DNA of 46,224 nt from Klebsormidium nitens (lineage: Eukaryota > Streptophyta > Klebsormidiophyceae > Klebsormidiales > Klebsormidiaceae): positions 1-46,224 of the forward strand of contig DF237602.1 in the NCBI GenBank assembly GCA_000708835.1. The letters run 5' to 3'. The notes beneath the pieces are model-generated. The model saw nothing but the letters and a program-made list of their open reading frames with translations. It ran no database searches and was not told the origin of the DNA. Numbering within the stretch: the stretch's first letter is position 1; the number at the start of each line of letters is the position of its first letter. Positions 1 to 9,644 of the stretch are shown here, piece by piece. Both the position numbers and the translations under genes were made by a program.

Positions 1-870
1 GGCTCCTGTCTTCCGGCGAAAACCACCAGGTGTCTGACGGGGTTTCCTGAGCAGCCTGGAAGCCAAACACTTCGAGCAGTTCCTCTCCTGCCAATTGCGC
101 TCGCGTTCTCCTGACGAGAATGTGCACTCTCCTGAAGTCTTCGTCCCTGGCCTCAGCTCTAGCACACTTCTCTTCTGCCAGTTTGGTTTGGTACCTTCCT
201 TGCGTAGCCTGAAGCCTCCATTTGAGTTTATCTGACAGCACTGCCCTGTCTTGCCTGGTCAGCAGCCCGAGCTGGTCGAGTTTCTCTTCAGCGATTCTAA
301 AAAGAGGTAGTCAGGAAACTCCACACCTTGGCATGCGTCAAATTCCCCAACCGCATCGACCAGAGCCGGACCTAGAGCGTTCAGGAACGCATCACTGAGT
401 CTCCTCTTGGCCACATTCAGGAAAAGCTGCTTTTCGAGCGAGTCGCTGACTTCTTCATCTGCTTCCAGGGCTGAGAAGTCTCTTCCATCGAAGGCTTGCA
501 CCACAACCTTGAATGGCGTTTTTTCGAGGGCCTGGACGGGCGCCCTGTGCCCCTCACCCGCTGCGCCCCACTGCTGTAAGTTCATGCACTCTTTTCTCAC
601 AATGCTGTCCAAATTTCTATCGCGCAAATTGCATGGTGTCCAGCGCCCCAAAAAGCTCTTCTGAAACTCCTTCCAGCTCAAACTCCGAATGCTGAAATAC
701 GAAGTTCCTTCTCTCTCTTTTGAGCTTAAAGTCGAGTCGAGTTTAGATCGAGCATTGCGGTCGATGTTCACGTGGCACAAATCGACGGCTCTGAAAAGTA
801 TTCCTTTAGCGAAGAACAGGCTGGCAACGAGGACGTTGCCGAGGATTCGGGGGGGGACTAGCTGTAACAC
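1..870 (-). pseudogene. Partial gag-like protein fragment with frame break
   Basis: The minus strand is open from 870 to 259 and continues in another frame to the window edge, so the gene is cut off at position 1. The first part contains SWKEFQKSFLGRW followed by a run of charged and leucine-rich residues. This resembles the Retrotrans_gag pattern (W-x-EF-x-x-F-x-x-R), but I could not test it. The second frame from about 300 down to 1 reads as a long charged helical stretch (AEEKLDQLGLLTRQDR onward) that looks coding. The switch falls at a run of five A at 299-303, as if one base were missing. The long frame has no ATG until about residue 96, so it is an internal exon or a relic. It could instead be an unknown host gene with a short intron ending TTTTTAG at the same place. 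Confidence 0.35.
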
Positions 871-1520
871 GTGGCAGCTCAGTATCCTTTTTGGACGATT
901 ATAAGCCGTCGATCATAATCTGTCATATTCGTGTTCGTTCATTCTAAGCCATTAACGGCTAGTCTATCCAATAGGAACGTTGAGACTCTTGCTGCTCAGC
1001 CTTAGCTATGTTGTCCAGTCTGCACAGGTCTGCCGTGAGCTCGGATCTGAGGATCCGAGCTCAACCTATAAATGGTGAATCTCTTCACCTTCAGGGCTCA
1101 TTCTCGGATTCCTGGAATTCTTGAAAGTTGACAAGAGCTCTGCTTTCTTCTCTAGACGCTTATCAGCTAGCCTATGCCTTGTAAAAATCAGAGCTTTTCC
1201 TAGTGAAAAGAGCTTCCGATTACACCTATGATGCCTATGATACCTCCTCGCAGAATGTACACACCATTGGCCGGGAAGAAGGAGAACCGGCTGGACTTGT
1301 AGAACCGGTAGTCCTCCTGGTTAGCGGCCAACCTACGCAACCCAGCCTGAGCTACTAGCAGCTGATCGAAAGTACGCGCGCGTCTAGATTACGAGCTGAA
1401 TGTGTGGATCCAGATTGAGCTCGCAGCACTGGCATTGCACCATTAGACACAGCTTTTCAGCATCCTCCAGCAGAGCATTGTGGTTTTGCCGCTGCAGGGG
1501 TCTGCTTCTTTCGATGGTCA
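871..1520. other. Intergenic, with a 12-bp-stem hairpin
   Basis: I see no convincing gene. The stretch contains a perfect inverted repeat at 1036-1047 and 1052-1063 with a four-base loop. It may hold 5' sequence or an upstream exon of the gene starting at 1521. Confidence 0.4.
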
Positions 1521-1943
1521 ATGCCGGCAAGCAAACCCCAGCTGCACGAAATAACCATGCAGATTGAGATCACAGAAAGCACCTTTCAGCTGAGCTTCAC
1601 TTCGTTCCTGGACAAACTGCTTGCCCTCGTCTTCTTGCCTACAAGCATCCCCCTGAATGACATCCAGCTGCCTCTCCTTAATTACGAAGACTACAAGTGG
1701 CACTGGGGGTTACGAGTAGGAACATCCCTCCCTGGAATCTTCACCGACGCAAGACGATACTTTGGCTTTTGGGGGGACTATGAGTTCATTCACACGCACT
1801 ACAGACCCCCCGGAAATATCTTGATTGAGACGAAAGCGGGTCGACTGAAAAGAGCGCTGGTTGAGCTGGATGAAGGGATAGATGTGGGGATTTTGAGGGA
1901 GCAGATCACAGCGGCGGTGCGGAGGGCTCAGCACCTTAGCTGA
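1521..1943 (+). CDS. Small protein resembling a bacterial uncharacterised family
   Basis: Intronless reading frame of 140 residues with ATG at 1521. The part that looks conserved starts at the second Met (residue 13). The line is: a beta-rich start (MQIEITESTFQ), FLDKLLAL, IPLNDI, LRVGTSLPGIFTDA, then FWG and ILIETKAGRLKRALVELDE. From memory this order (DKLLAL, IPL..I, LR.GT.IPG.F, FW, ..IEL....R..VEV) matches a short protein family common in actinobacteria and firmicutes, with a PH-like beta fold and no known function. No signal peptide or membrane segment is visible. An eight-residue insertion replaces the usual region after FW. Function unknown. Because it is intronless and of bacterial type, acquisition by transfer is possible but unproven. 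Confidence 0.6.
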   Translation: MPASKPQLHEITMQIEITESTFQLSFTSFLDKLLALVFLPTSIPLNDIQLPLLNYEDYKWHWGLRVGTSLPGIFTDARRYFGFWGDYEFIHTHYRPPGNILIETKAGRLKRALVELDEGIDVGILREQITAAVRRAQHLS

Positions 1944-4362
1944 TGGGGCAGCCGAATTAGGGTGACTCTCTGTCTATTGCAGGTAAGCAACGCCCTTTTG
2001 ATACAACGAATGCAGCACGGACGAATCTTAGCTGGTAGCTAGTAGTGTGCTTGTGCTGGTTGATACGTCTGGCATTATCTTCCGGTAAGTAGCTGCGAGC
2101 GATGGAGGCTTGGCATCAAGAAATGTCTGAGCGTTCCGTCGGCCATGGAAGAAGCCCTGAGTGAGTCTCACTGGTTGAAGCTGCACTCATGATGCAGGAT
2201 GTTGTCTTGGCATCTCTCCAATGAGTGTGAAACGATTTCAATAGATCCTGTAGCACCAAACAAGTCAGCACAGAAACGAAGTAACACTTAGAAGGAATAA
2301 CGCCCCAGAAGGACCAACGCTCAAACTTCGAAGCTCAAGGGAGGCCAAGGCCCAGTTCTTGCTCCTCTACGTAGTCAGTGATACAGCCAGCCCACCCTGC
2401 CTAAAACAAGCGAAATAATCAAGTGTTTAGGTCGTTGATGAGGCCAGCTTGCTCTGCCAAAAGGCATCCCAAAGCCTCACTTGATTGATGTGGCCTTCGA
2501 ACAATGACAATCTCGTGTTCCTGGTTGGAGCTGCACTCAGCGACTATCTCAGATTGAAAGATGATCGTCAGGTTTTGTCTTGACACGTCCGGTTCACAAC
2601 GGAGGAAGCAAGTGCACGAGGTAAACGGATTAAGTGTCCATCTTTCTTCTCATTTCTTTGCTCGTGTTTGCACATGCATGGACCGGGTCTGTAGGAGTCT
2701 GACTGGTGGCTGACCCAATTCTGCTTTGTTTCAAAAATTGTTCCGCAGCAGATTTGTGTTTTCGGCTCAAGAAGCGATGTAGCCTGAACAATCCGGACGG
2801 CGCAGCCGTATGCAGATTGGCCAGGATGCGCAAATGGGCCGCGGGAGGAACAGACAAGCGGAAACACAATTGCAATTTCAGGAGAGAAACCTTTTCAATG
2901 TGTCCTTCTAATCCACTTTCGTCAATTTCTGCAGACGTACTAAGGTCGTCCACCCGACCATGTGCGAACCACGTGATGCTCGAGATCGTACGTACCACGC
3001 AACGCGTCAAAACCGTACGTCGTAGACAGTCGAACATTGTCAGACTGGCTCTTCCAAGGCTCTTTCACTACTAAGCCGTAAGGGCGCTGCTTGTTTCAGG
3101 TTGAGATTGTTTCAGGTCACCGATGGGACGGCTGCAACCTTCTAAGAGCCGAACTTCGAATAATGGAGGGGCCGACTGCCCTTGTTAGGACCGATACAAA
3201 AGGATCTGATACTAGAATGTAGAACTGCTGTGTATATTGCTACTGCCTAGAATTGTGAACTCCATTGCGACGCGGGCTTCATGTGGAAGCGGCTCAACTT
3301 TTGCCAGACGGCAACCGGTGATTAATGTGTTGAAAGGACGGTTCGTGACCATTCCAGTATGCCTTACTGACGTCAAGTCGGCTCCTTGAAAGCTGCTGTC
3401 GGCAGATGTTGCAAGCCAGATCCAGTCTTCATAAGGTTTTCCAACTAAATCTAATGTGGCTTCTTGATTTCGTGAGGCGAGGTCCCTAACTACACCATTC
3501 GTTGGTCAATATTCGGCGGGGTGCGTTGGTTAAGCGACTCGCTTGCTTATCGAATATGCACCAGACGGCCTTGCAGAAATCTCTGGCTTCTTGCTGCTTA
3601 CAGAGCGTACTGTCATTGCGTGTGTGCTGCTAGCGGCAATTTTCGTCCATTATCATAGTATCCGCTCGAGCTGCTCATTGCAGTACGTGAAAGCGCCGAT
3701 TGTTCTGTGGTGAACTGAAGACCGATATATATCAGGCCGGGCTGTCGATATCGCTTATAACGCTGTTACGTGCACCATACATATTCAGCCAGCAAATGGC
3801 TTCGATAATGATGGCAATACAATGATGTACGGCACCTGCAAGATTGTGCCGTCAATTTCATGCAGGCGGCTTCACAATTATAACATTCCCGTATCGGCGT
3901 TTATGTCTGATGTTTTGCCCAATTTATGAATCTTAGCGGGACAACTATGAATAGCCTAGCAGCTGCGATCGCGGCCTTAAAGCCCGTAGCAAATCGGATG
4001 CCCGACCTACGTGTTCTCTGGGCTTCTTGCCTAGGGAACTAGTAGCAGATTCCTGAGAGAGAAAGGTCTTGTGCGCATACTAATCCCAGCACATACGATG
4101 AAGCAAACATCGTGACAATTGGAATGAGATAATGGACGAGTACCTTTGAAGTTTGACCTCATGCATATGGGGCAGGCTGAGCGACCATTGACGGAGTGTC
4201 TAGTTTCCTAGACATGAAGGACTTTAGGCACCTTCTGTGGACTTTGCAATCGAAGGTAGCATTAACGACCTGGGTTCATTTGTATAATTTCCGTATGTGG
4301 CTACGAGCCTACTATTTCAAACCTGTAACGAAGTTTGCTGGCCACATATTTGTTTCCCTCCT
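1944..4362. other. Long intergenic region, no gene recognised
   Basis: Several short open frames occur here, including a 122-codon frame at 2706-3074 on the plus strand. None has recognisable motifs, and their composition is no different from the surrounding noncoding sequence. The right end should hold the 3' UTR of WW gene A. Confidence 0.5.
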
Positions 4363-5858
4363 TCAAGCTTCCTCCACCTTGATTTCCTCAAGGGCACGAA
4401 CGTACGCATCCTTCTGTCTACGAATGAGAATCGTTGTGACGGACGCCAGAACGCCTACGAGCACAGCCGAAGATGACACTACCACACTCAAAGCTTCGAC
4501 GGGATTGAAAGGCGGGGCGTCTGGTTGTGTTGCCGTTTGTAGGATGGTTGCCAGGGGTAAAATCAGGGGTGAGGCATACGAAAGGGCGAATCCCGATTGC
4601 GGAAGAAGCTCCCACTCAGGGACGGGGACGGGCAGGGGAAGCTGCCGGGGCATCGGCAGGATGACGATCCGTTTGAAGTTGAGACTGAAGGCGAACGGGT
4701 GGAGTCGCCAACCGAGGCCGGGGCACAGCGCGCGGAGGAGCGCCGTAAGCAGAGACAGGTCTTCGCGCGTTTCGCAGGGCGGTAGTTTCTCCCGGGCGGC
4801 TTCTTCTAGCACCTTTAACAGGGATTGTGTCTCGGGGACCAGGCTCCCGAGCAGCGCCAGGGACAAAGCGGCTTCCCACCAGACCGCGGTAGGGCCTTGT
4901 AGAAGCGGTGTGAATAAGGGGTTTGAGCCAAGGGCGATGGCGAGAAGGGGCAGGGGCTGTGGAAGGGCGAAGAAGGAAATGGCCAAAAGCAAGGGATGCC
5001 AATCCCATGGGGCGGAATGCTCCAATAACCAGTAAACTTGGTATGCTAACCCGCCGTAAACCCCTGCGGTGACCGCGGCTTTTAGCAGCGTGGTCGCCGT
5101 CCTCCTGGCTCCAGTAACTAGGTAGGACGTAACCAGGTCGGATGAAGTCTGGTTGACGTCAAATTCAGTGCCCGGGACGAAGGGACCCGGCTCGGGGAAT
5201 GTCCACTGAGAAACCTTTGTGACCGAGTTGTAGTAGAAGGTCAGCTCCTCGGTTGGGTCGTACAGGTTGTGCCATTCGGGGGAGAGCTCTGGCTCACGCA
5301 GCTGGAAGTGGCCCTTCTTGGCACTCACTCCCAGCTGCCAGTACAAGCCCACACATTCGCAGCGTCTATAAGCAAGCGCCAGGGCTCTTGTGTGACTACC
5401 TCCAAGTCGTGAATCAGGCTATCGAAGCTTGTTACAACGATGAAGAGATAGAGAAAGAGCCAAGGAGAGGGGCCCCAGTCGGTGCTGGGGGACTTGAGAG
5501 GGAACCGTCTGTTCTGCTTGGAGACGCTCGGCGGGCCTTGGAGGTCGAAGCTGCTGAGCCGGACTCGCGTGAGTTTGGTGGATCTTCTCAGGGTCCTGAA
5601 CATGAAGCTGCATCTGGCTTCTCTGCTGCCGAGAGTTGCGGATTGACCGAAATGCTTTACACAAGGAGGACCGCGTGATACTTGCTGTGTCTCCCTCCGT
5701 TGGACTTGGAAAGTCATCGTTTGTAGGCTGCAGCAAGCTTCAGTCTTCAAGGAACCTAAAGACCCTGAGCACGTAGCAACGCTCGAAAGTGGGGTTAGAA
5801 CAACGCCCTTGTAAGCAAGCAAGACTGGCTGTGTCAGCATTTGAGTAAGCGCAGCCAT
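4363..5858 (-). CDS. WW-domain polytopic membrane protein, paralog A (frame-broken)
   Basis: Starts with ATG at 5858 and runs to the stop at 4363. The N-terminal third has a long basic, Ser-rich extension and the conserved STDWGPSPW motif, followed by a hydrophobic segment. Next comes a WW domain: LSPEWHNLYDP, then FYYNSVTKVSQW and a Pro. The core shared with the three neighbours follows: ALPQPLPLLA, a Trp-Glu-Ala membrane helix, REKLPP, ALCPGLGWRLHPFAF, PLPVPVPEWELLP, and a last helix followed by RRQKDAY. The frame changes near 5348-5350 at a GGG run on the coding strand. One added base there would rejoin the halves, so a sequencing error or a real mutation is likely. Unlike B-D it lacks the terminal K-x-DFD-x-RLG motif and stops about 30 residues earlier. 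Function unknown. The WW domain suggests binding of proline-rich ligands. Confidence 0.8.
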
Positions 5859-6624
5859 CTGACCTTCTGCAAGTTACTTCCTGACCACAGCGGCGGCAGA
5901 GTCAACTCTGAATCCCCGTTTTTATGTGTCTACTAGGCAGAAACGCAGCTGCTTGCGGATGGACGATGCTTTGCGAATATGAAAGGCGCAGGAAGATGAA
6001 ACTTTGTGCCAAAGAGCCTCGTCGCGCATGCCGCGCGGCCGCGCTGATTCAAGCCTGTGGAAGGGTTTGGCGAGGTCGACGGTGAAGCCATTTCCGTGTG
6101 CGCGCGCACCAGTGCGCACATGCCACTGCCGCGCGCCTGAGGGTCGGCGCGGCCGCTGAGTTGGAACCCGGCCGGCGCGCCGCCTGGGGCCAGACTCCGT
6201 TCTTAAACCTTCGTTGCGTCACCAGCGTCCGCGTCACATCATAAACAGACTAGGCCAAGGCGCCTGATCAGTTCACAATCAGCAGCCCCAACATTGAACA
6301 CACGTTTTCTGACTTTTATTATTCTTGCCGCCAGAAAGGAGACGCCGGCCACAACGTCATATGAGCAACCTGCTCGAAAGAAAACTTAGGCAAGCATGTC
6401 TTGCAGTCTGCTGTATGGAGGCGCTGGTGTGGCGATCATGCGGAGCACTTGTATCAGGTCAAGGGTAGGGAGGAGAAATCAAAAGATGGACAAGAGTCAC
6501 CTTTCAAGGCCGTGCAATGAGGCTTTCTCTCCGCCTTATGGAACTAGCATGAAAGTTGGCTTTGTTCAGCAAAGCAGCTATTATATATATTTCATCATTA
6601 GCTTTCAGGGCTCTTAAAAAACCG
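5859..6624. promoter_or_regulatory. Divergent A/B intergenic region
   Basis: This 766-bp gap separates two head-to-head paralogs and must carry both promoters and 5' leaders, unless extra 5' exons exist. It is GC-rich near 6030-6190. There are alternating GCGC blocks, NotI-type GCGGCCGC octamers, and an inverted repeat TGTGCGC/GCGCACA at 6097-6103 and 6114-6120. I see no obvious TATA box that I would trust. Confidence 0.4.
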
Positions 6625-8108
6625 ATGAACGGAAGGGGTGTCACAGATGGGAGAGTCCAAGGAGCAGGGACTTGCAGGCTTCGAGGTACGAACGGACGTC
6701 AGATGAGGTGCGGCTGGCTCTCTACTGCTGCTCAGAATAGGGGACACAGCTCCGCGGCATTGACAATCACTAGGCTGGTGCTTGGTAGTCCCAACTGCAG
6801 CGAAAATCCGCTAGAAAAGCCACCAGCTGATCCCCCGAGCTCAGATTGGGGACTTTCTTTCTTCACCGTCTCCTTCTTCGGCGTTTCTCTCCTTTCGGCG
6901 GCTCTCATGTTCTGCGCCCGCGACGCGACCCTCTTCACTCTCGCGCTGATGCTCGTGCTGGCAGTCGTTTCGTTTACCATCGCTTATAATCCGCTCGAGG
7001 AAGACGCAAAGAAGGGCGAGTTCCAGCCTCGACAACCGGGGCTTCCACCCGGGTGGCACAACCTGTATCACCGTGAAGAACAGCTCACCTTCTACTACAA
7101 CTCGGAAACGAAAGTCTCCCAGTGGGAGGCCCCCGAGCTTCTGATCTCGCCAGCAGCCCCTGACGTCAGCCAGACGTCAGACGATCTGGTAGCATCCTAC
7201 GTTGGTCACGCGATAGAGAAGCTGTGCTCTGTTCTGCTGAAGCTCCCGTCACCGTTGGCCTGTATCTTGCCCCCCTGTACGAAATCCTCTGGCTTCTGCG
7301 CCACGCTGGACGCTTCGGGGTTTGGACGTCCGGGGTTTTAGCCGCGGCCGCGGCCGCGCTGCCGCAGCCCCTCCCGGCGCTCGTGCTCGCGCTCAGTCCC
7401 CTCCCCTTCGGGGTGGAAAGCAGCACCTTCGACTTCTTCCAATGGACCGTGACTGTCGGGGTTTTTTGGGAGAGTGTTCTCTGCCTGGCGCTTCTTGCGA
7501 GCATCGGCTATGAGATCCAATCGCTTATGGCGACGTTGAAGCGCGCGGCGCGCGCGCGACTGCCGCCGTGCGAACCGGCCGGGGACTCGTCTCTCATCAC
7601 CAACCTGTTCTGCGCGTTGTGCCCCTCGCTCGGGTGGAGGCTTCACCCGTTCGCGTTTGGCCTCAGCTTCCGGCGGATCGTCATTTTGCCGCTTCCCAGC
7701 AAAGTTCCGTTTCCGGTTCCGGTCCCTCGGTGGGAGCTTCTACCGGGCACTTTGGTCGCCTTTCTCTACATTGCCCCCATGATTCTTCCACTGGTGAGGT
7801 GCCTTGCAGCAGCGGCCGAGAGGTCCCAAGCACTTGGCCCGAGCACCTTGCTTAGAATTCTGCTGTCGTCGCCTGTCGTTTACGTAGGAGTGTTTGCGGC
7901 GGTTGCAACGGCGCTCATTCGCTGGCAGAAAGAGGCGTACGAAAGAGCGCTTGCTGAGTTTGAGAGGACGAGTGAACGGACGGAACTGCAGGAGACAATG
8001 TCTGGGAAGATTGAGGGAGGTGAAAGTCGGCCTGGGGTTTTGGATGATGCTTTCGAAAACCTGCTGAAGAAGGACTTTGACGCGAGGCTAGGTGGTGGTG
8101 GTCCGTAA
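6625..8108 (+). CDS. WW-domain polytopic membrane protein, paralog B (frame-broken)
   Basis: First in-frame ATG is at 6625; an upstream spliced exon cannot be excluded. The order of parts is: basic extension, PPSSDWGLS motif, two hydrophobic segments (about 6850-6990), then a WW domain (LPPGWHNLY, then FYYNSETKVSQW and a Pro). DVSQTSDDLVASY comes next, then the polytopic core with ALPQPLPAL, ARARLPPC, CALCPSLGWRLHPFAF, PFPVPVPRWELLP and a last helix with IRWQKEAYERAL. It ends with KKDFDARLGGGGP. The frame changes at the CCC run 7245-7247: the first frame gives CSVLLKLP and the second resumes VTVGLYLAPLYE, exactly as in the intact paralog D. One lost C explains it. It is divergent from A and convergent with C. 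Confidence 0.82.
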
Positions 8109-9644
8109 ATTGGTTATACATCGAGGATCTTATTCGCATGTTTCAGATGCGACGTACAACGTCACATCTTAAGTGAATAGCTCCGCTCTTCAATGCTCGT
8201 ATACTTTGCTGCTGGGAAATCTGTTACATCTCACGCTTTATGCACGATTGGAAAGGTTCACGAAGTCAGTCTTTTTCTTTTGTGGAGGGCAAACCTGTTG
8301 CGTGGATTCGAGTTGGTTCATTGCATCAATTGCAACTAAGAAGGGGGCTGTTTGATTTGTAGAGGGTTCAGAGTGTCCGTACTCAGCATGCTTGCAGTCT
8401 GTCGTCTCGAAAGATTTTCACCTTTTCTTTCTCGGTGCTTGGATGCGCAACATCATCTTGGCGCGTGTCACTGATTACGTGAGTCCAAACTTTCTTCAAG
8501 CAATAGGAATCCAATCCGCATGCAAGCGAAAGACATGCGAGCCTGGCAAACCGCGTATGCAGCTTGGACAAAAGCGACCAGTGTCCAGATAACCGTCCCT
8601 TGATTCGCACAAGCATGACGTCTTTCTAGCTAAGTGCATCCAATCGAGATACTTGAGTATAACATGTCAACTTGGGTGCCACGTAACGCACTGGCGTCAA
8701 CTTTCTGAGACCATAGGTAGACAGTCGCAAATCATGCAGATTTACGACATGCGCAATTTTGCCGGCGGTTTCCATGTGGAGCTACTTAGCCGCCTATGTT
8801 TCGTGCACTTGCAGATTTTACGACTTGCTGTCTTGAGAGCTCATGTCTCAATCGAATCTGCCCTAGCTCACTATGGACACGTAAGCAACACAAGATGCAC
8901 ATTATGATTGCTTGTTGAGGAACTCAACAGCATCCAACTTGGGTGATGACTGGCGGCGCCAGTGGGCAGGCCCCCCACTGGCGCGGCCGCGCGCCCTGGA
9001 GGTGATGCAGACTACACAGCCGCGATAATATTTGTCGCTGGATGCAGTGATGCACATCATTGGGGGCCCCCGTTCATGTGTCTGATGATCACGTACGGGC
9101 AGAACGTTAAGGAATGGGCTCTTCTGAAGGTTCAAGGTTGAGACAAACATGTAAGACATGATAATACTCTGATGTGTGCTTCAACGGCTTGAATCGACTG
9201 GATTTTCGCAGCAGGAATTTCCACCGTTACGCTACGTTAAGGATCTTTCCTTGTGAGAACGCCACCGAAGCAAAATGTTTTAGGACGTAAGCCATATGGG
9301 CTGTCAGAAACAATTGAGAGGACGATGCGTCTTTCTTACAACAGAAACGTTACCAAATCTTGCAAGCTTGCTGCATTATACCTATAACCACAGCTCGTCC
9401 AGTGATGCAACTTCCCTACAGCCTGTGACTCGCATAACTGAGAATGCTAGTTCAATCAAACGCTTCAATACCATACGGCTGACCAACACATTGTTTACAG
9501 CGATTCAACATGCACACGTCTTTCATTTCCAGTGACTAAATCTCGAGCCTTACGACTCAACCTGAGTATTGCTTACGTGTCTTGAATTGTACACAACATC
9601 TGAATCTTATCTGACGAAAACTCTGATCAAAACAGCAACACAGT
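8109..9644. other. Convergent B/C intergenic region
   Basis: No gene is supported. It holds the 3' UTRs of B and C and, at 8956-8984, a perfect 11-bp GC-rich inverted repeat with a seven-base loop, followed at once by a GCGGCCGCGCGC block. Confidence 0.45.

Noticed and set aside
2706-3074. 122-codon plus-strand frame
   Set aside because: No motifs, splice context or family resemblance, and an overlapping frame of similar size exists on the other strand.
4196-5035. 279-codon plus-strand frame
   Set aside because: It is antisense to WW paralog A, and its Arg/Ser-rich composition comes from the complementary GC-rich codons.
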